A DNA stretch of 64,000 nt from contig JADJBB010000004.1 of assembly GCA_016703965.1 (NCBI GenBank), forward strand, positions 124,001 to 188,000, read 5' to 3'. Source of the stretch: Acidobacteriota bacterium (GTDB taxonomy: Bacteria > Acidobacteriota > Blastocatellia > Pyrinomonadales > Pyrinomonadaceae). The notes beneath the pieces are model-generated. The model made no database searches, was not told the DNA's origin, and saw only the letters and a list, made by a program, of their open reading frames with translations. Made by a program: the position numbers and the translations under genes. Positions within the stretch are counted from its first letter, which is position 1. Each line of letters begins with the position of its first letter. Below are positions 10,597-18,567 of the stretch, piece by piece.

Positions 10597-12381
10597 TCAA
10601 TCATTTTCATTATCACCATCTCTTTCGCCGCCGCAGTCAGGGCCGACGGTTTCGCCCATTCTGTTGTAGCGGTGAGATCTGAGAGCGTTGATGGCTTCCA
10701 TCTCTCTGACTAGGTCAGGGTTCGACGTCAGCATCTTTTGCGTTCGCGAACGCGACAGGTTCCAGCTGCGCAGGTCGCCTTCGCATTTGGATTCCTGATA
10801 GCGTTCAGCGAATCGGCGTACCACGGTTTCTTGTGCCTTTGGGTTTAGATCCTCGAAGGCCGACATGAGGACCGGCATAGCGTCATCGCTGAGCCGCGAA
10901 TTGTAATATGCGTCAAAATCGCGTCCCTGCTGCATGAGCGCGACATTCGTTTTGGCAATGAAGGCATCCGGGTCAAGCAGATGCGTCGCACCGAGGATCA
11001 GAAACGCAGACCACAAAGCTCCCCACGCGAAATGGTTTCTCGCACCACGCAACACCGTCGCGGCAAACCACACAAACACGATCGCGAGCCACGACATAAA
11101 GATCAGCGGGTAAAGCCTGATCGTCGTCATGCCGTAACCGAGTTCGCCCGTGAGCAGGACGAGCCGCTGGACAGCGGACGCCATGATGACGAAAAGCAGA
11201 GCGATCTGAATTCCCGCGAGGACGCGGAAAAGGATCGTCGCGACGCGCGATTCTTTGCGGATCAACCAGTGCGACGCTAGAAGGATCGGCAAGACGAGGC
11301 CGGCGACCGTGACGAGTTCACCAAAACCGCGGCGGGCGTACGCGGCCAGTTTGAAATCCGGTGTATTCTGCACCAGCTCCATTCCGCCGAACAGATACGG
11401 CACCTGCACGATCACAAAACTGAGAAACAACAAGTTCATCAGCCCCAAAACCACCGCGATCTCAACCGAACCAAGCGTCAGCCCGCCTGGCATGACCGTG
11501 TTGTCAAACTTAGCCCAATCCCATCTCGCGGGCTCAGCTTTTGGCGGAGCTTCGGCTTTCGGCGGTTGAGGTTGGTTGGGAGGGTCGGACAGGTTTATGT
11601 GTTCGAGAACCGTGAGGTTGTTGGGCAGGTGTGGTGAAGAGGTTTCGGATGCTGTCGTTGTCTCGACAACCGAAGCGACCGGTTCGACGGCGGGTATCGG
11701 CGAGGAAAATGTATCGTCATCCTGCATCAGCACGCCGCGGAGGTATCCGGCCGAAAGCCAGGCAAACAGTGCCGTTAGGACCACGTGCGTGACAATGATC
11801 TCTGGTTTGATATTAAAAACCCGCTGCACCCAGCCGGCATAGACCGCATCCGCCGCCACGAACAGCCCGCCGAATATCAGCAGCAGCGGAGTCACGATCG
11901 CGACGCCTCGCAGCACCGAGACGATGTGACGCGTCGCTCCGGTCCGAGGGATCTTTGCCCATTGGATGTCCATCGTCATGAGCATGATGGGTGCGAAAAG
12001 TGCGTTAAATCCGGACCATAAAAATGCAACGCCGTACTGAAAGACGCCGGCGATCTGCGTCGCGATCTTCATCCGCGGGATAAATATTATTGAGAGAATT
12101 GCGACAATCGCGATCGTATCCGCGACCCGCAGTTCGATCGCATCACGCCACGTGAACATCGATGCGAAGAAAATGAGTGCCCCAAACAGAGCGATCGTCG
12201 GCCGCGTCAGAAATTGCGGAGCGTTTCGCCACAAAAGCGTTATCATCGCAGCCGCGAACGCGATGTTAAACAGCGTCACGTTCAGTCCCCAAGGCGTCGC
12301 CCGCAAAAGCACATCGCCCAGCAACCCGATCACGGCCGCAAACTGCAAGATCTCTAAACCTGTCTTCGTACGTGCGTTCAT
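10597..12381 (-). CDS. DUF4173 multi-pass membrane protein
   Basis: The product (594 residues from MNARTKTG) is a polytopic inner-membrane protein with about 12 hydrophobic segments, split by a Pro/Glu-rich cytoplasmic or periplasmic linker (about residues 245-305, EAPPKAEPARWDW). The second half has PYLFGG and the YARRGFGELV block characteristic of DUF4173 proteins, whose function is unknown. I chose the internal ATG at 12381 because the first 19 residues of the longer frame are basic and unlike the family; neither start has a clear RBS. It heads toward xerD and follows a row of small membrane-protein genes. Confidence 0.75.
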   Translation of the reverse strand: MNARTKTGLEILQFAAVIGLLGDVLLRATPWGLNVTLFNIAFAAAMITLLWRNAPQFLTRPTIALFGALIFFASMFTWRDAIELRVADTIAIVAILSIIFIPRMKIATQIAGVFQYGVAFLWSGFNALFAPIMLMTMDIQWAKIPRTGATRHIVSVLRGVAIVTPLLLIFGGLFVAADAVYAGWVQRVFNIKPEIIVTHVVLTALFAWLSAGYLRGVLMQDDDTFSSPIPAVEPVASVVETTTASETSSPHLPNNLTVLEHINLSDPPNQPQPPKAEAPPKAEPARWDWAKFDNTVMPGGLTLGSVEIAVVLGLMNLLFLSFVIVQVPYLFGGMELVQNTPDFKLAAYARRGFGELVTVAGLVLPILLASHWLIRKESRVATILFRVLAGIQIALLFVIMASAVQRLVLLTGELGYGMTTIRLYPLIFMSWLAIVFVWFAATVLRGARNHFAWGALWSAFLILGATHLLDPDAFIAKTNVALMQQGRDFDAYYNSRLSDDAMPVLMSAFEDLNPKAQETVVRRFAERYQESKCEGDLRSWNLSRSRTQKMLTSNPDLVREMEAINALRSHRYNRMGETVGPDCGGERDGDNEND

Positions 12382-12492
12382 ATTTTTATTAAAAACCGAA
12401 GAAACTTTCACTTCTCGAAACGATCGGAAACGTCGCATTGGCTATCCATGGAAACGTGAATCCCGCAAGACTGCTCAAAACTGTGACGAAGT

Positions 12493-13077
12493 TTAGAGTG
12501 CTCGACTCAAGTGCTCGGCAGCGACGCGACGAGATCGAAATGCGTTCCGTAAAAACACGATGGCGGTAAAAAATGGTGTGAATCCGAGGAAACCGATAAT
12601 GAATATCGACCCGATCAGGCTTAGGGGAAAGAGAGCTATTCCGATCATCGCGGCCAAAATTCCTGATGTGAAGAAAAGTCCAGCAAGTGGAGCAGTCAGA
12701 GCCTTAAGCTGTTCACCCCACAGCAGCCACGCGGCCATCGCCATGATCGCCGTTCCGCTAAGCAAATACGCAAAGATCCTATATTTTGCGAGCATTCCAT
12801 CCCCTTCATCCCAACCGCGAAAAACGACTGGATCAAAAAAGAAACAGATCGCCGGCATAATGACGCCGAAAAACCAATCAAACTTCTGTTGCCGCCGGGT
12901 CACAACTCGCCCAAACTGCCTTCGCCAGAATTTCGCCTCGATTTGACCCTCGTTATATTTCTCTACGGTTGAAAGCGGCTGTGCTTCCGCTTTTACTACA
13001 GGCATCGGCCCAACAAAATCAGGCTCTTCGAATGCGTAATATGTCCGACCACTAACTTCCAGATAATTCGCGTTCAT
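12493..13077 (-). CDS. Hypothetical membrane protein
   Basis: A 194-residue protein I do not recognise. A soluble N-terminal third (to about 65) is followed by five or so hydrophobic segments: FFGVIMPAICFFFDPVVF, YRIFAYLLSGTAIMAMAAWLL, LTAPLAGLFFTSGILAAMIG, IALFPLSLIGSIFIIGFLGF and FTPFFTAIVFLRN. It starts 4 bp after the next upstream gene ends, so the two are probably co-transcribed and perhaps work together with the DUF4173 protein downstream. Confidence 0.75.
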   Translation of the reverse strand: MNANYLEVSGRTYYAFEEPDFVGPMPVVKAEAQPLSTVEKYNEGQIEAKFWRRQFGRVVTRRQQKFDWFFGVIMPAICFFFDPVVFRGWDEGDGMLAKYRIFAYLLSGTAIMAMAAWLLWGEQLKALTAPLAGLFFTSGILAAMIGIALFPLSLIGSIFIIGFLGFTPFFTAIVFLRNAFRSRRVAAEHLSRAL

Positions 13078-13081
13078 ATGG

Positions 13082-13327
13082 TTATTTCAAATTTGGTTTT
13101 AACGCCTGTCGAAAGAAATAACGGCTCAGTGCCGCAAGGACTATACATCCCGTCGGCAATCCGACCATCAGGATCTGAACTTCCCTCGGCCACGAGTTGC
13201 CTCCGCTTGTAAAGATCAAATGGATTAGCATTATGGCTAGGTAGCCAAAATAGATCGATGGAACCGCGAAAAATACTCCACAAAATGCTGAGAGTATTCT
13301 TTCTGTTGTGGGGCTCACGGTTTTCAT
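13082..13327 (-). CDS. Small two-helix membrane protein, paralogue of its neighbour
   Basis: An 81-residue protein with two predicted membrane helices (CGVFFAVPSIYFGYLAIMLIHLIF and ILMVGLPTGCIVLAALSRYFF, quoted separately; about 13-36 and 51-71). It aligns end to end with the product of 13363-13629: SPTTERIL versus SPKIQRIL at the N-terminus and LSRYFFRQ versus ISRWFFKK near the C-terminus. That alignment favours the start MKTVSP at 13327 over the ATG 18 bp upstream. Function unknown; apparently a tandem duplication. Confidence 0.7.
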   Translation of the reverse strand: MKTVSPTTERILSAFCGVFFAVPSIYFGYLAIMLIHLIFTSGGNSWPREVQILMVGLPTGCIVLAALSRYFFRQALKPNLK

Positions 13328-13362
13328 AGAACTATTGAAATGCATCTTCTTTTGCGGTCTAT

Positions 13363-13629
13363 TTATAAAGCTGATCCTGACCCAAGCGACCAGCTCTTCT
13401 TAAAAAACCACCTACTGATCAACCCAAAAACTATCGTCGCCAGCGGAAATGCGATCGCTCCGATGAGCATTCCGAAGTTACGGTGCGCCGCCGCCTCTTC
13501 GGGCCTGGCGGTGACGTTTTTGTAGATGAGCATTACCGTGTAGAGAGCGAAAAAAAGGCAAGGCGGTATGAAAGCAATGCCGCAAAGTGTGAATAGGATC
13601 CGCTGTATCTTTGGTGAAAGTATCTCCAT
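13363..13629 (-). CDS. Small two-helix membrane protein, paralogue of its neighbour
   Basis: An 88-residue protein with two membrane segments (about 12-36, LCGIAFIPPCLFFALYTVML, and 53-72, GMLIGAIAFPLATIVFGLIS) joined by a charged loop. It is the tandem paralogue of the downstream gene at 13082-13327. I do not recognise the family. The genes lie on the same strand 35 bp apart and continue into the hypothetical membrane gene at 12493. Confidence 0.7.
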   Translation of the reverse strand: MEILSPKIQRILFTLCGIAFIPPCLFFALYTVMLIYKNVTARPEEAAAHRNFGMLIGAIAFPLATIVFGLISRWFFKKSWSLGSGSAL

Positions 13630-13710
13630 CTTAACCTCGAGTGGAAACCGCCGGAACCGATGCTTTATTTGACGCCCGCAGTCTCCTTTTGTTCCCGAAT
13701 TTTCGCGTCT

Positions 13711-14028
13711 TCACATCCCCATGATCTGCCCAATGACATGCAGCATCGAAAATGCAATAAACACACAGATCGCCGTGTCCGTCCGCCGCACCTCGCGTCG
13801 CCAACGCGGCACGCGGCTGCGGTGCCAGAGCGTCCAGGCGAGAGCCGTCAGAAGCAGAAGCGAGAATAACGTCGGAGCCAACGTCGGCGGAAAAGCGAGT
13901 TTCAGGATCACCTCCGACGCAAACCCGAACCAATAAGCCACACCGCACCACATCAGGATGACCGGAGCCATCAAAAGCATCTGCACTGTCCAATATGTTC
14001 GGCGGTTGTGTGAGTTGGAATATCGCAT
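13711..14028 (-). CDS. Hypothetical small membrane protein
   Basis: A 105-residue protein with three hydrophobic segments (MLLMAPVILMWCGVAYWFGF, LAPTLFSLLLLTALAWTL and ICVFIAFSMLHVIGQIMGM) and basic ends. No family recognised. It leads the run of small membrane genes that ends with DUF4173 and is preceded by a block of nested palindromes (14060-14280). Confidence 0.65.
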   Translation of the reverse strand: MRYSNSHNRRTYWTVQMLLMAPVILMWCGVAYWFGFASEVILKLAFPPTLAPTLFSLLLLTALAWTLWHRSRVPRWRREVRRTDTAICVFIAFSMLHVIGQIMGM

Positions 14029-14059
14029 GTTCGTCTTCGCCGCATAGCGGCGGTTGAAT

Positions 14060-14280
14060 GTAGCCGTGGGTGAAAACCCACGGTTTCGGTCGTTTATTTT
14101 TCGCGTCGCGTTAGCGACGGTTCAATCTCAATCGTCGCTGACGCGACGGCGGCCCTTTCTCCATCTTTTCCGTGGGTTTTCACCCACGGCTACAATCAGT
14201 TGTCGCTACGCGACAGAAAAACTGGCTACTCTTTCCGTGGGTTTCACCCACGGCTAAATTCAGTTGTCGCTCCGCGACAA
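14060..14280. repeat. Nested palindromes, family D
   Basis: Outer palindromes GTAGCCGTGGGTGAAAACCC.. (14060-14083) and its inverted mate CCGTGGGTTTTCACCCACGG (from 14170) enclose an inner pair GTCGCGTTAGCGAC / GTCGCTGACGCGAC (14105-14148) with loop TTCAATCTCAA. A further copy CCGTGGGTTTCACCCACGG (14235-14253) and short TTGTCGCTCCGCGACAA palindromes follow. The same element, with the same inner loop in opposite orientation, is at 57624-57757. Confidence 0.85.
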
Positions 14281-14319
14281 AGAAAAACTGGCTACTGATT
14301 ACTTACTGCTGGCCACTGT

Positions 14320-14694
14320 CTACCGACCCTTCATCGCCTTGATCAAGGCCTCCATGTGGTCGAGATACCGCGTCAACGCTTCCCTTCCGGCCTTAGTGAT
14401 CTTGTATTCGGTCAGTGGCATTCGTCCTTTGAAAGACTTTTCGAGGGTCACGTAACCGGCATCTTCGAGCTTTCTCGCGTGGACGCTGATGTTGCCGTCG
14501 GTGGTATTGAGTAGCGTTTTGAGTTCCGTGAAGCTGAGCTTAGCGTTCGCCGCGAGCGCTGAGATTATGCCGAGACGCATGCGTTCGTGTATGACCTTGT
14601 CGAGGTCGTTCGAGACATTCTCGGCCGCCTTTTCGACACGCAGGCCGTGGCCGATGGATTCGTCGTTATTTTTTAATGCTAGATTCTTTGCCAT
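14320..14694 (-). CDS. Winged-helix transcriptional regulator (MarR/PadR-like, HTH_34 type)
   Basis: A 124-residue DNA-binding protein. The HTH core reads RMRLGIISALAANAKLSFTE then LKTLLNTTDGNISVHARKLE (about 40-80), followed by a wing GYVTLEKSFKGRMPLTEYKI and a C-terminal helix TKAGREALTRYLDHMEALIK. This matches small regulators annotated as transcriptional regulator/winged-helix protein with no effector domain. The start MAKNLALKNN at 14694 is chosen; the frame upstream is a translated repeat arm. It follows two small membrane genes on the same strand and probably regulates them, which is inference. Confidence 0.8.
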   Translation of the reverse strand: MAKNLALKNNDESIGHGLRVEKAAENVSNDLDKVIHERMRLGIISALAANAKLSFTELKTLLNTTDGNISVHARKLEDAGYVTLEKSFKGRMPLTEYKITKAGREALTRYLDHMEALIKAMKGR

Positions 14695-14701
14695 TTGTTT
14701 T

Positions 14702-14734
14702 TTGCCCGCGAAATACGCGAAAGCACGCGAAATT
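14702..14734. repeat. Single arm of repeat family E
   Basis: TGCCCGCGAAATACGCGAAA followed by GCACGCGAAAT: three CGCGAAA units at 9-10 bp spacing. It matches the arms of the inverted repeat at 19615-19727 and the single arm at 22319-22347. It lies directly before the start of the winged-helix regulator. Confidence 0.7.
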
Positions 14735-14750
14735 ATAAATTCTCGTTCGA

Positions 14751-15038
14751 TCAACTTCCCGCAAGCGGCGTTCCGATGATGCCGACGGCGAGTTCTGCCC
14801 AGACGACCGCGAGGGCGAGCAGGATCGCTACGCATGCCGCGATTCGGTACTCAAACCTCTTAACCAAACGGAGTGCGATCTCGATCGCGAGGCCGGCTCC
14901 GAACAGCATCACTGCCGCCGCGGCGAAATCGATAGCGGTCCATTTCACGCCGTCGACGCCGAGTTTCATGGCGGCGAAGGGGATGAGCAGCAAGATTGCT
15001 GCGGTCGAGAGTATTCCGATGAGTCTGATGTTTTTCAT
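14751..15038 (-). CDS. Hypothetical membrane protein, three spans
   Basis: A 95-residue hydrophobic protein (MKNIRLIGILSTAAILLLIP start) with three or four membrane segments and little polar sequence. I do not recognise a family. The start at 15038 is used because upstream sequence is the repeat element at 15047-15182. It lies between the 207-residue membrane protein and the winged-helix regulator, a layout common for small regulator-plus-membrane-protein operons. Confidence 0.65.
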   Translation of the reverse strand: MKNIRLIGILSTAAILLLIPFAAMKLGVDGVKWTAIDFAAAAVMLFGAGLAIEIALRLVKRFEYRIAACVAILLALAVVWAELAVGIIGTPLAGS

Positions 15039-15046
15039 ATATTTCC

Positions 15047-15182
15047 CGGGAACGCAGGCGCCCTCGCCTGCAACGCCGGTTCCTCCGGCGTGATGTCGGT
15101 TAATATTTTCAACTTGAACACATGTCGCGTTCGTCAGCGTCCCGAAGCGGAACGCTTGCAGGCGAGGGCGCCTGCGTTCCCG
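15047..15182. repeat. Cruciform element, family B
   Basis: Perfect 27-bp outer inverted repeat: 15047-15073 (starts CGGGAACGCAGGCGCCC) and 15156-15182. Each arm is itself a hairpin (GCAGGCG-CCCT-CGCCTGC). Immediately inside the left arm is ACGCCGG-TTCCT-CCGGCGT (15073-15091), and immediately inside the right arm GCGTTC...GAACGC (15127-15155). The layout matches the element at 44853-44991, which differs in sequence. Confidence 0.9.
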
Positions 15183-15195
15183 GCGGCGTTCCAGA

Positions 15196-15819
15196 TTAGC
15201 CGCCGTATTTTTTGGCGATGATCGCTCCAAAGATGATGTGCAGCATCCCAAAGCTTGCGCCCATCATCATGTTTCCGTAATGGGCCGGGATGGCAAAGGC
15301 GATAGCTCCGAGCGCCATGAAGAACCAGCCCATCACCGGGATCACGCGTACGGAAAACGCTCCTCCGCAAACGACCGCCGCTCCGTAGGAGAGCATGCAG
15401 ATCGGAGCCATGACGTAAAAATAGCCGTTCTTCGCAAGGCCGAGCACGACGATCACGCCGACGATGAGCGGCGGGGCGAAGCCGAGGGCGAATTTGCGGG
15501 CGGGGGCTGAGACGAGCGATTGCCCGCCGATCTTCGATTTTTGCCACATGGCAAGCATTCCTATGGCGAAAGCCAAAGCCCCCTCGATCAGCCACGTCAC
15601 CAGCGAATCGCGCAGCAGCACCTGCGTGTTCGCGATGTACGCGGCAACCAGAGCAGTTACGCCCATCAGCATTCCGCCATAGCCCGGCACGGCCGTGAAA
15701 TGCGTCGAGCGTTCCATCGTCTCGCGGATAAATTGCAGGTTATCGATCGCCCGATCGCCAATATTCACCGGCTCATCCGCCACACGTTCATCCGCTCTGA
15801 CAGCTTTGAGTATCGCCAT
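15196..15819 (-). CDS. Hypothetical membrane protein, about six spans
   Basis: A 207-residue protein with a soluble N-terminus (DNLQFIRETMERSTHFTAVP, about 26-45) followed by six hydrophobic segments, including YGGMLMGVTALVAAYIA, LVTWLIEGALAFAIGMLAMW and FGMLHIIFGAIIAKKYGG. No known domain recognised. It is the first gene of a minus-strand group with the 95-residue membrane protein and the winged-helix regulator. A small A/T-rich promoter region (15820-15889) precedes it. Confidence 0.7.
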   Translation of the reverse strand: MAILKAVRADERVADEPVNIGDRAIDNLQFIRETMERSTHFTAVPGYGGMLMGVTALVAAYIANTQVLLRDSLVTWLIEGALAFAIGMLAMWQKSKIGGQSLVSAPARKFALGFAPPLIVGVIVVLGLAKNGYFYVMAPICMLSYGAAVVCGGAFSVRVIPVMGWFFMALGAIAFAIPAHYGNMMMGASFGMLHIIFGAIIAKKYGG

Positions 15820-15889
15820 AGTAAGGACAAATTACATCAAGTATTTTTATATGTCAAGTACTTTATATTGTAAAGTGAAAATAATTCTC

Positions 15890-15917
15890 AAAAAAATGAC
15901 GGCCCGTTTGGGCCGTC
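15890..15917 (-). terminator. Intrinsic terminator after cydAB
   Basis: On the minus strand TGACGGCCC-AAA-CGGGCCGTCA is followed by TTTTTTTGAG, about 27 bp after the cydB stop. Strong stem, short loop and U-tract. Confidence 0.88.
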
Positions 15918-15943
15918 AAAGTTTCTCGAGGAGGAGAAATAAA

Positions 15944-16978
15944 CTAGTGCGGCTCATCGACCGCGACCTTTCCCTTGAATGTGCGGAAAAGGAACGCAAA
16001 GTAGCCGAGAGCTATGACGATGCCGATTGGCCACCAGATGAGGCCCGCTGTCAGGCCGTACGAGCCGGCCTTGGCATTTTGAATGGTTAGACTGAATGCC
16101 GGGTCGAGGGCCGGAAGAACATTGGGATAAAGTCCGTAAACAGCTCCGCCGAGCATCATCGCGAGATACACGGATGAGCCGATGAAGGCTAATTTATCAT
16201 TGCCTTTGGAGTTAAAATATTTGATGGCTCCAAGCGATGCGGCAACGAAAAGGGGTATTAGCCAACCGACTGGCAGGTAATAGTAATTCTCAAGGATCTG
16301 CGGCCTGACGACCATGACCGCGACGAGGCTGAGGATAGTTACCAGCACAAGTGCGTACCAACCAACGCTCACGACCTTACGGGCACGTAGGTTCATATCG
16401 CCTTCGGTCTTGTGGGCGAGGTAGTTCGCTCCGTGGATGGACAGAGCAACCAGGCTGACGACGCCGGAAAGCACAGTGAACCAATCCAGAATGCCGGTCG
16501 CACCGCTGGTCGTCCAATCCGTGAACAGCGGCTCAAAAAAGTAACCGGTCGCATCGAGCGGAACGCCGCGAATGACGTTTCCGAGGGCCGCCCCAAAAAA
16601 TATCGCCAGCAAAATGCTCGCCCCGGCAAAGACGAAATCCCAAAAGCTCGTCCACATCGGATTGTCGAGCTGATGCCGCAGTTCAATGCCCGCGGCTCGC
16701 AGGATCAACAGCCAGAGAACCATAATGAGCGGCAGATAAAATCCTGAGAATCCGGCGGCGTAAAGAGCGGGGAAAGCGAAATAAAGCGTTCCTCCGGTCG
16801 CGAGCAGCCAAACCTCATTGCCATCCCAAACCGGGCCGATCGCACGGATCACAACGTCGCGCTCCTTGTCCGAGCGGCCGACGAAATAATGCACAATGCC
16901 CGCACCGATGTCGAAGCCATCGAGGACAACGTAGCAAACCAACATAAAAGCAACTATTCCAAACCAAATTGTTTCCAT
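15944..16978 (-). CDS. cydB: Cytochrome bd-type quinol oxidase subunit II
   Basis: CydB is the structural partner of CydA in the high-affinity, proton-motive bd quinol oxidase of the inner membrane. The 344-residue protein begins METIWFGIVAFMLVCYVVLD and has GFDIGAGI, the IGPVWDGNEVWLLATGGTLY block and FPALYAAGFSGFYLPL, all conserved in CydB, with about eight membrane helices. It starts 10 bp after cydA ends, in one operon, and is followed by an intrinsic terminator. No CydX-like small ORF was recognised after it. Confidence 0.96.
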   Translation of the reverse strand: METIWFGIVAFMLVCYVVLDGFDIGAGIVHYFVGRSDKERDVVIRAIGPVWDGNEVWLLATGGTLYFAFPALYAAGFSGFYLPLIMVLWLLILRAAGIELRHQLDNPMWTSFWDFVFAGASILLAIFFGAALGNVIRGVPLDATGYFFEPLFTDWTTSGATGILDWFTVLSGVVSLVALSIHGANYLAHKTEGDMNLRARKVVSVGWYALVLVTILSLVAVMVVRPQILENYYYLPVGWLIPLFVAASLGAIKYFNSKGNDKLAFIGSSVYLAMMLGGAVYGLYPNVLPALDPAFSLTIQNAKAGSYGLTAGLIWWPIGIVIALGYFAFLFRTFKGKVAVDEPH

Positions 16979-16988
16979 TTCGTCCTCC

Positions 16989-18335
16989 TTAATTGGCTTC
17001 TGCCAAAGTTTCTAAACCGAGTTCCTCGACACCCTGATCGATCCGCCGTAGCATCAGAAATATGTAGAGCAGCGAAAGTACGGTGTACATCCCCAAAAAT
17101 CCGAGCAGCGTGAACAGGACGTTGCCGCCCGATACCATCGGCGAATGCCCGTGTTCGGTGCGGAAAAGCCCATAGACGAGCCACGGCTGGCGGCCGAGTT
17201 CCGCAACCATCCAACCGACAGTGTTTGCAATGAACGGCAGAGGAAAGCTGAGCATTATGATCCATAGGAGCCAGTTGGCTGTAAATAGCCAGCCTCGCCA
17301 CAACCAGATCGCGGCAAACACCATGATCCCGATGAAGATCGTGCCCAGGCCGACCATTATATGAAAGCTGTAATAGAGAAGCGGAACATTGGTCGGGTGG
17401 TCTTCTTTTGGAAATTCGTTGAGGCCTCTCACCTTCGCGTCCCAACGCTGATAGGTAATGAAGCTGAGCATGTTCGGGATATGAATGGCGTTGTCTAGCC
17501 GCTGCTTTTCCATATCCGGCTGACCGATGAGAACCATCGGTGCACCTTCTTTCGTATCGTACAGCCCTTCCATCGCGGCGAGCGTGACGGGCTGATGCTG
17601 GGCGATCATCCGGCCCTGCAGGTCACCGGACGGAAACAACATCCAGATGCTCGCGATACAGCCGACGATGACGCCGACCTTCATGAACATCCGTGCGTAC
17701 TCAACCTTTCTGTTCGACAAAATGTAGAACGCACCGAGTGCCGATACGGCAAATGAGCCTACTACGACAGCTCCGCCCATGTTGTGCATGTATTCGTAAA
17801 TAGCCCATTTATTCAGGACGAGAGCCCAGAAGCTGGTGAGCTGAACAGACCCGTCAGGGCCGACCTCGTAACCGACCGGATGCTGCATCCAGGCGTTGGT
17901 CGCAATAATAAACCAGCCCGAAAGCCACGTTCCCAGAAACAGCATGATCGACGCAAAATAATGCACCTTTTGCCCGAGCCGCTTCTCGCCGAACAGAAAG
18001 ATGCCGATAAATGCACTTTCAAGAAAGAACGCGAAGGTTCCTTCCATTGCGAGAGTTTGTCCGATCACGCCGCCGGCGTACTTAGAAAACGCCGCCCAGT
18101 TCGTACCGAACTGAAACTCCATCGGGATCCCGGTGACGACGCCAAAAAGAAACGTGATTCCGAGGATCTTGCCCCAAAACCGTGCGATCTCGTTCCACCG
18201 CTCGTCCTTCTGATAGATCGCAAGCGTCTTAAAGATGACAATGATCGGTGCTAACCCCATTGTCAGCATCGGAAATAGATAGTGGTATGTAATTGTAAAT
18301 GCGAATTGTATTCGATCGAGAGTATTGGCTTCCAT
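16989..18335 (-). CDS. cydA: Cytochrome bd-type quinol oxidase subunit I
   Basis: CydA carries haems b558, b595 and d and oxidises quinol while reducing O2. The 448-residue protein begins MEANTLDRIQFAFTITYHYL, with H18 as the expected haem ligand, and contains MEFQFGTNW, the AMEGTFAFFLESAF helix, and GRQPWLVYG near residue 390. It is shorter than E. coli CydA (522), consistent with a short Q-loop as in cyanide-insensitive-type oxidases. The start at 18335 has an ideal GGAGGG RBS; the longer frame is not protein-like. It is transcribed divergently from a VWFA gene. Confidence 0.95.
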   Translation of the reverse strand: MEANTLDRIQFAFTITYHYLFPMLTMGLAPIIVIFKTLAIYQKDERWNEIARFWGKILGITFLFGVVTGIPMEFQFGTNWAAFSKYAGGVIGQTLAMEGTFAFFLESAFIGIFLFGEKRLGQKVHYFASIMLFLGTWLSGWFIIATNAWMQHPVGYEVGPDGSVQLTSFWALVLNKWAIYEYMHNMGGAVVVGSFAVSALGAFYILSNRKVEYARMFMKVGVIVGCIASIWMLFPSGDLQGRMIAQHQPVTLAAMEGLYDTKEGAPMVLIGQPDMEKQRLDNAIHIPNMLSFITYQRWDAKVRGLNEFPKEDHPTNVPLLYYSFHIMVGLGTIFIGIMVFAAIWLWRGWLFTANWLLWIIMLSFPLPFIANTVGWMVAELGRQPWLVYGLFRTEHGHSPMVSGGNVLFTLLGFLGMYTVLSLLYIFLMLRRIDQGVEELGLETLAEAN

Positions 18336-18567
18336 TTGCCCTCCAAACCGTCGTAGATGCAACCCTTGTGCCGCATCGACGGCAGCACTGAGATCAGGAA
18401 AAGTGGAGTATTTTGTCCGCATTCTATATTCACCGGCCTTTGTTGCGCAATATAACTGCGGCGCGAAGCGCGAATTTCTTAGCAGTTTGCGGGCGGAGTT
18501 TCGCACATCGCTCCGGAAGCGAAAATTGTTTGAACCAGAAAGCGGTTTCGACCGTCTTATAACCAAC

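Noticed and set aside
10307..10600. Open frame upstream of xerD that could extend it by 98 codons
   Set aside because: The translation has no family likeness, and the ATG at 10306 gives the normal XerD start and length.
14060..14280. Possible CRISPR array because of repeated 20-25 bp units
   Set aside because: The units are inverted palindromes with irregular spacing and no unique spacers or cas genes.
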